A DNA stretch of 64,000 nucleotides from Bin55 sp965220235. GTDB taxonomy: Bacteria; Pseudomonadota; Gammaproteobacteria; Pseudomonadales; Azotimanducaceae. Positions within the stretch are counted from its first letter, which is position 1. Every line of letters starts with the position of its first letter. This document shows, piece after piece, positions 60,140 to 64,000 of the stretch. The stretch covers positions 1,736,001 to 1,800,000 of the forward strand of contig OZ244815.1 of NCBI GenBank assembly GCA_965220235.1. Direction: 5' to 3'. The position numbers were made by a program, and so were the translations under genes. The notes below the pieces were generated by a model that saw only the letters and a list, made by a program, of their open reading frames with translations, had not been told where the DNA came from and searched no databases.

Positions 60140-61264
60140 TCAGTTTTCGCAATTGAAGTACGATGCGGCATTGTCCCAGAAGATACGCTTGATGCTGTCG
60201 CGAGCTAGCGGTTGTTCTTCCAGGTGTTGCATTCCCAATGGCCACGTTCCATCGGGATGTGGATAGTCTGTATTGAAGGCGACGTATTGATCGCCGACAA
60301 GTTCGCAAACTGCTGGTAACGTCATTTCATCACCACGACAGGCGACAAGAAAGTTTGATTTGAAGTACTCAGTTGGTCGTTTCAGGAGCATTGGATGTTC
60401 TGCACGTCCCGAAAAATCGTAGTGTTGCTCCATACGCTGCAACCAATAAGGTAACCATCCTGCGTCTGCTTCCACGTGGACGACCTTGAGTCGCGGGTGT
60501 TTCTCAATCGTGCCGAACCAAATTAAGCACATCATCGCAACCATCGCTTCAAATGGATGTGCTGCGATATGACCTGAAGTATGCGTCGACATACGATCAC
60601 CGTAAGATGGTAAATACGGTGAACCTGAGTCGTGCAAGCAGATCGGCAAGTTCAGATCAGAAACACACTCCCATAAAGCGTCGTAGTCCTCACTGCTGAG
60701 GTTTCGACCATCTGCTGGATTAGGCCGGATATAGAAACATCGCGCACCTTTCTCAGCCATCCTTTTCGCTTCTTCGATCGAGAACTCGGGAGATTGAACG
60801 GGTAACATCGCGGCCATGAACAGACGCGAAGGATCCTCCGAACAGTACTCGAAACTCCAATCGTTGTACGCACGACATACGGCCCAAAGGAGCTCTGGAT
60901 CTTTGAATGGTTTACCGAGGATTTGACCGCCAACGGTGGGGTAGATCACCTGAGCGTCGACTCCTTGATCGTCCATATCAGCAAGACGTGCGGTATTGCT
61001 AAATCCCGCTTCGCGCGTTCGAGCAAATCTCTCCATCGCCTTTCGCGTCGCCGCATGGAATTCCGCCGAGTTCATCGGGTAAGACCCATCTTGTTTTGTG
61101 ATGGGTTCCCCTTCGACCATCATGCCACGTTGCCCATTGCCGAAGTCTCCGACGTGGGGCGCGCGATCGACGAACAGAGGATCGATGTAATCCTGCCATA
61201 TTGAAGTCGGTTCCATTTGGTGGGCATCGGTATCGAGAACCCGCAAACCGTCACGCATAGCCAA
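60140..61264 (-). CDS. amidohydrolase family protein (COG2159), copy 2
   Basis: Second metal-dependent TIM-barrel hydrolase or decarboxylase of the window. Seen: 374 residues with the metal-site opening VLDTDAHQMEPTSIWQDY, a central PICLHDSGSPYLP, VVHVEADAGWLPYWLQRMEQHYDF and the closing FNTDYPHPDGTWPLGM. It differs from copy 1 throughout, so both are older paralogs. First gene of the minus-strand operon amidohydrolase, kdsD, exported protein, SMP-30. Substrate unknown; aromatic-acid decarboxylation is one family role. Confidence 0.88.
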   Translation of the reverse strand: MAMRDGLRVLDTDAHQMEPTSIWQDYIDPLFVDRAPHVGDFGNGQRGMMVEGEPITKQDGSYPMNSAEFHAATRKAMERFARTREAGFSNTARLADMDDQGVDAQVIYPTVGGQILGKPFKDPELLWAVCRAYNDWSFEYCSEDPSRLFMAAMLPVQSPEFSIEEAKRMAEKGARCFYIRPNPADGRNLSSEDYDALWECVSDLNLPICLHDSGSPYLPSYGDRMSTHTSGHIAAHPFEAMVAMMCLIWFGTIEKHPRLKVVHVEADAGWLPYWLQRMEQHYDFSGRAEHPMLLKRPTEYFKSNFLVACRGDEMTLPAVCELVGDQYVAFNTDYPHPDGTWPLGMQHLEEQPLARDSIKRIFWDNAASYFNCEN

Positions 61265-61374
61265 TATCCAAATAACGCATTTCTAGGTGCAAACTTTAAA
61301 ACAGCGACCACTGTGAATAAAACGCTCGAGTTGTACGCATTAAATTGCGACTCTACCAAGGTACAGATTCGAGG

Positions 61375-62046
61375 ATGAAGCAGGAGCACGAAGAGGGATT
61401 GCAACAGCAGCTCGATAGGTTTGCTGGTGTCACGCGCGGCGGTTGGAAGGTTGGTCTCACCTCCGGTGGAAGTCGCGATGGCATGGGAGTCGGATTTAGA
61501 CCGTTTGGACATATCGCTAAGGATCGAATATATGAATCAGGCGTTACGATCGATCTGAGTCAGCTTGGCGACATCGGCGTAGAGAACGAACTGTGCTTCT
61601 TATTCGGCGAGACGGTTCCGACGAACGCGGACCGCGCACAATTGAAGCATTGCGTTGAAGCACTTCGACCTGGGTTCGAACTCAATGAACGTCGTCTTAG
61701 CAGCGATGCTTCCACTCAAGATCGGCTTGCCGACAATTTGTCCCAGTACGGCATTGTCGTAGGATCACCGATTGCTGACTTTCGTAATCTGGAACTTGAG
61801 GAACTAGCCGTCACGCTACGATGCAACGAAGCGGCGATTGCGACTGTTCATAGTCGAGGCCATATCGACGACCACTACGATTCATTGCTCGCGCTAGTTC
61901 AAGTATTGGCTCAATTCGATCGGCGAATTGAAGCTGGTGATCACGTCATTACGGGTGCGTTCGCACGCGAACGAGTCTTGTCCCCATCTGTCTGGCGTGG
62001 CGACTTTTCTTTAGGTATCGGCTCTGTCGAGGTTGAGTTCAAATGA
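61375..62046 (+). CDS. 2-keto-4-pentenoate hydratase/FAH-like protein
   Basis: Likely hydratase or decarboxylase of meta-cleavage type pathways (MhpD/FAH fold). Seen: 223 residues from ATG 61375 (TTG 61345 possible, 233 residues) with GWKVGLTSGGSRDGMGVGF, the metal-binding ENELCFLFG, and VVGSPIADFRNLEL. MhpD-like proteins are about 260 residues, so this one is short. It is divergent from the second amidohydrolase gene (80 bases) and overlaps the next gene by 4 bases. Confidence 0.83.
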   Translation: MKQEHEEGLQQQLDRFAGVTRGGWKVGLTSGGSRDGMGVGFRPFGHIAKDRIYESGVTIDLSQLGDIGVENELCFLFGETVPTNADRAQLKHCVEALRPGFELNERRLSSDASTQDRLADNLSQYGIVVGSPIADFRNLELEELAVTLRCNEAAIATVHSRGHIDDHYDSLLALVQVLAQFDRRIEAGDHVITGAFARERVLSPSVWRGDFSLGIGSVEVEFK

Positions 62047-63005
62047 AAATCCTTGTGATCCCCGGATTGACGTTGCCCACGGTTGACGAGACGATCGTCG
62101 AACAGATTCGCGCGGCGAGTCAGGGTGCAGATGTCGTTGTATCTGATCCTCAAAGCGCGATCGATGAAGTGCACGACGCCGAGATCGTGTTAGGTTTCGT
62201 AAACCAACGAATGTTCGAAAAGGCTAAGTCGCTCAAATGGGTCCAGTCCATTTCCTCTGGCGTCGATATGTTCCTGTACGACGAATTCGTTGAGAGCGAT
62301 GTCGTCCTGACGAGCGAAAAGGGGCTGGTTGGCGAACACCTCGCGGACCATGGCTTTGGACTTTTACTGATGCTCACCCGTCAGCTTCGAACCGCGTTGC
62401 TTCTTGGACCGGACTCGTGGAATCATCGACCTGAAATGCGGCGACAAGAAATCGAACTTACGGGTAGCACAATGGGTGTATTTGGGTTTGGTAGTACAGG
62501 TCGAGCTATGGCTAGAAGGGCTGTTGGGTTTGGGATGAACGTTCTTGCACTAGATCGCGACCCCGTGCCGACTAGTCCAGAGGTGAGTGAAGTTTGGCGC
62601 TCCGATCGCTTTGACGACTTACTCGGTTCTTCTGATGTCCTCGCTATCTGTTGTCCGTTGACGAATGAAACGCGTGGCAAATTGAACCGCGACGCATTCA
62701 AGACCATGAAGACCTCCTCGTTTCTTGTCAATGTCACGCGTGGCGAGGTTATGGTTGAAGGAGACCTAGTAGATGCACTCAAAAATGGCGATATCCGCGG
62801 TGCGGCATTGGATGTCACGCCACGTGAACCGCTACCGGCGGAGAGCCCGCTCTGGGAACTCGAGAACGTGGTCATGACACCTCACACCGCCGGAGCGAGT
62901 CAGTTTCGAGCGCAACGGAACTTGGATCGTTTTTTAAACAATCTACAGCGCTACCTATCGAAAGAACCGCTCGAAGGTCTCATTGACAAGCACCTCGGCT
63001 ACTAG
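62043..63005 (+). CDS. D-isomer-specific 2-hydroxyacid dehydrogenase
   Basis: NAD(P)-dependent reduction of a 2-ketoacid or the reverse. Seen: 320 residues with the dinucleotide motif GFGSTG at 148-153, Asp171 closing the second strand (LALDRD; suggests NAD), and the catalytic triad Arg233 (NVTRGEVM), Glu262 (TPREPLP) and His281 (MTPHTAG). The branch resembles GhrA-like glyoxylate/hydroxypyruvate reductases. Overlaps the hydratase gene by 4 bases, hence the same pathway is likely. Confidence 0.92.
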   Translation: MKILVIPGLTLPTVDETIVEQIRAASQGADVVVSDPQSAIDEVHDAEIVLGFVNQRMFEKAKSLKWVQSISSGVDMFLYDEFVESDVVLTSEKGLVGEHLADHGFGLLLMLTRQLRTALLLGPDSWNHRPEMRRQEIELTGSTMGVFGFGSTGRAMARRAVGFGMNVLALDRDPVPTSPEVSEVWRSDRFDDLLGSSDVLAICCPLTNETRGKLNRDAFKTMKTSSFLVNVTRGEVMVEGDLVDALKNGDIRGAALDVTPREPLPAESPLWELENVVMTPHTAGASQFRAQRNLDRFLNNLQRYLSKEPLEGLIDKHLGY

Positions 63006-63059
63006 AACAATGACTCGACTGAATGAAAAAACGACTCCCGAGTAGCTAGGAACTGCACT

Positions 63060-63974
63060 TTGGAATCCGCATACGCCATTGAAGTTCAGGGACTTCACAA
63101 GTCCTACGGAGATTTTGAAGCCGTCAAAGGTATCGATCTGCAAGTTAAGGTCGGTGAGATCTTCGCATTACTCGGTCCTAACGGAGCCGGGAAAACAACC
63201 ACCATCGAGATTCTTGAGGGATTTCTTACCCCAAATTCGGGTCATGTGCGAGTTTTAGGTTACGATCCATTAAAGCACGAACGAAACTACAAGGAACGAA
63301 TCGGCATCGTACTCCAGGAGACAGAAGTTGAGGAATTCCTGTCGGTAGAAGAGTCTATTCGTCTCGTGCGCTCCTACTATCAGGATCCGTTACCTCTCGA
63401 GGATATATTGGCCGCGACTGGATTAATCGAGCAACGTCAGGTTCGTCCTCGAAAACTCTCGGGCGGCCAAAAGCGACGTTTGGATGTTGCGATGGGTCTT
63501 GCGGGTAACCCCGATTTGCTCTTTCTTGATGAACCAACAACTGGTTTTGATCCGCACGCAAGACGTGATGCATGGGACATGCTCCGCAATCTCCGTCAGC
63601 TTGGTAAAACCGTATTACTCACCTCGCATTACATGGACGAGGTCGAACACGTAGCTGATCGTGCTGCTGTCATGATTAATGGAAAGATCATTTCAGAAGG
63701 TACACCTCAAGAACTCGCGCATGAGTCCGAACCAACGATTTCTTTTAACGCAGACACCAACATCAGCCTCCCAGCCGAACTTGAGGCTGATGCAATTCGA
63801 GATGACTCTCGTTTCGAACTGTCGTCACCCGATCTGGTCAAGTCACTCCACGTTCTAACGGGTTGGGCAATTGAGAATAACGTGAATCTGGAGGACCTGA
63901 GCATCACGCGTCGGTCGTTGGATGATGCATTCGTGCAATTAACGCAAAGCGCGGAAGAAGGACACGAAGAGTGA
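63060..63974 (+). CDS. ABC-2 type exporter ATPase
   Basis: Cytoplasmic ATPase of a DrrA/CcmA-like export system. Seen: 304 residues from a TTG start, Walker A GPNGAGKT at 39-46, Q-loop VLQETEVEEFLSVEES, signature RKLSGGQKRRLDVAMGLAG (LSGGQ at 133-137), Walker B LLFLDEPTTGFDPHARR and switch LTSHYMDEVEHVADR. The C-terminal 75 residues are an accessory domain as in DrrA-type subunits. Its stop overlaps the start of the next frame by 4 bases (GTGA). Confidence 0.92.
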   Translation: MESAYAIEVQGLHKSYGDFEAVKGIDLQVKVGEIFALLGPNGAGKTTTIEILEGFLTPNSGHVRVLGYDPLKHERNYKERIGIVLQETEVEEFLSVEESIRLVRSYYQDPLPLEDILAATGLIEQRQVRPRKLSGGQKRRLDVAMGLAGNPDLLFLDEPTTGFDPHARRDAWDMLRNLRQLGKTVLLTSHYMDEVEHVADRAAVMINGKIISEGTPQELAHESEPTISFNADTNISLPAELEADAIRDDSRFELSSPDLVKSLHVLTGWAIENNVNLEDLSITRRSLDDAFVQLTQSAEEGHEE

Positions 63975-64000
63975 ATTCACTTCGGCTTCTCGGTATCCAG
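63971..64000 (+). CDS. start of next gene, likely ABC-2 permease (cut)
   Basis: Ten codons from a GTG that overlaps the ATPase stop; the residues MNSLRLLGIQ are compatible with the amphipathic N-terminus of an ABC-2 permease. The identification rests on position only; the remainder is outside the window. Confidence 0.4.
   Translation, partial: MNSLRLLGIQ

Overview
The window reads as a chromosome segment of a heterotrophic gammaproteobacterium, roughly half G+C, very probably marine or otherwise environmental. The evidence is the Gram-negative envelope genes (lolA, kdsD, a TonB-dependent receptor, RND efflux), full-length Gamma-type housekeeping proteins, and a gene order from aceA to cysG (0.7-27.1 kb) that, from memory, follows the Pseudomonas aeruginosa cysG-aceA locus: aceA, purB, mnmA, icd, clpS, clpA, infA, bpt, aat, trxB, ftsK, lolA, rarA, serS, cysG. 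No phage, insertion sequence or CRISPR array was seen. One tRNA (Ser-UGA) is present.

Region 1 (0-27.1 kb) is this conserved backbone. It holds a 5'-truncated nudC, isocitrate lyase and isocitrate dehydrogenase (the two enzymes competing at the glyoxylate branch point), a GNAT-purB-mnmA operon, moaCDE chained by overlapping non-ATG starts, and a compact N-degron set (clpS, clpA, aat, bpt) around infA. These are followed by trxB and then ftsK-lolA-rarA-crcB-serS-cysG. A five-gene ABC export cluster (14.1-19.5 kb) sits inside this backbone between trxB and ftsK. It has one ATPase, one MacB-like permease and three consecutive, mutually different HlyD-type adaptors. The rarA reading frame has no canonical start codon in front of its conserved N-terminus.

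Region 2 (27.1-36 kb) begins the accessory part. It holds a flavin-oxidase-fold protein, an orphan PD-(D/E)xK nuclease-like protein with winged-helix-like flanks, a protein made of two SCP2-like repeats, a candidate structured small RNA at 30455-30527 with its own promoter and U8 terminator, a small orphan gene, a heterodimer-type ABC exporter pair, and tusE/tusD-like sulfur-relay genes without tusB/tusC.

Region 3 (36-49.4 kb) has three Fe/2-oxoglutarate-oxygenase-like genes of different families (PhyH, TauD, CmcJ/NvfI) beside an Nramp-related transporter with altered metal-site motifs. These are followed by an RND efflux pair, a Zur-box-like palindrome driving a COG0523 zinc-chaperone GTPase with DUF1826, an ankyrin protein and the tRNA.

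Region 4 (49.4-64 kb) looks catabolic. It carries an acyl-CoA synthetase, an MFS carrier, two COG2159 amidohydrolases, a TonB-dependent receptor with a strong terminator, an SMP-30 lactonase, a hydratase-like protein, a D-2-hydroxyacid dehydrogenase and kdsD. The window ends in an ABC-2-type drug or export ATPase whose permease is cut by the edge.
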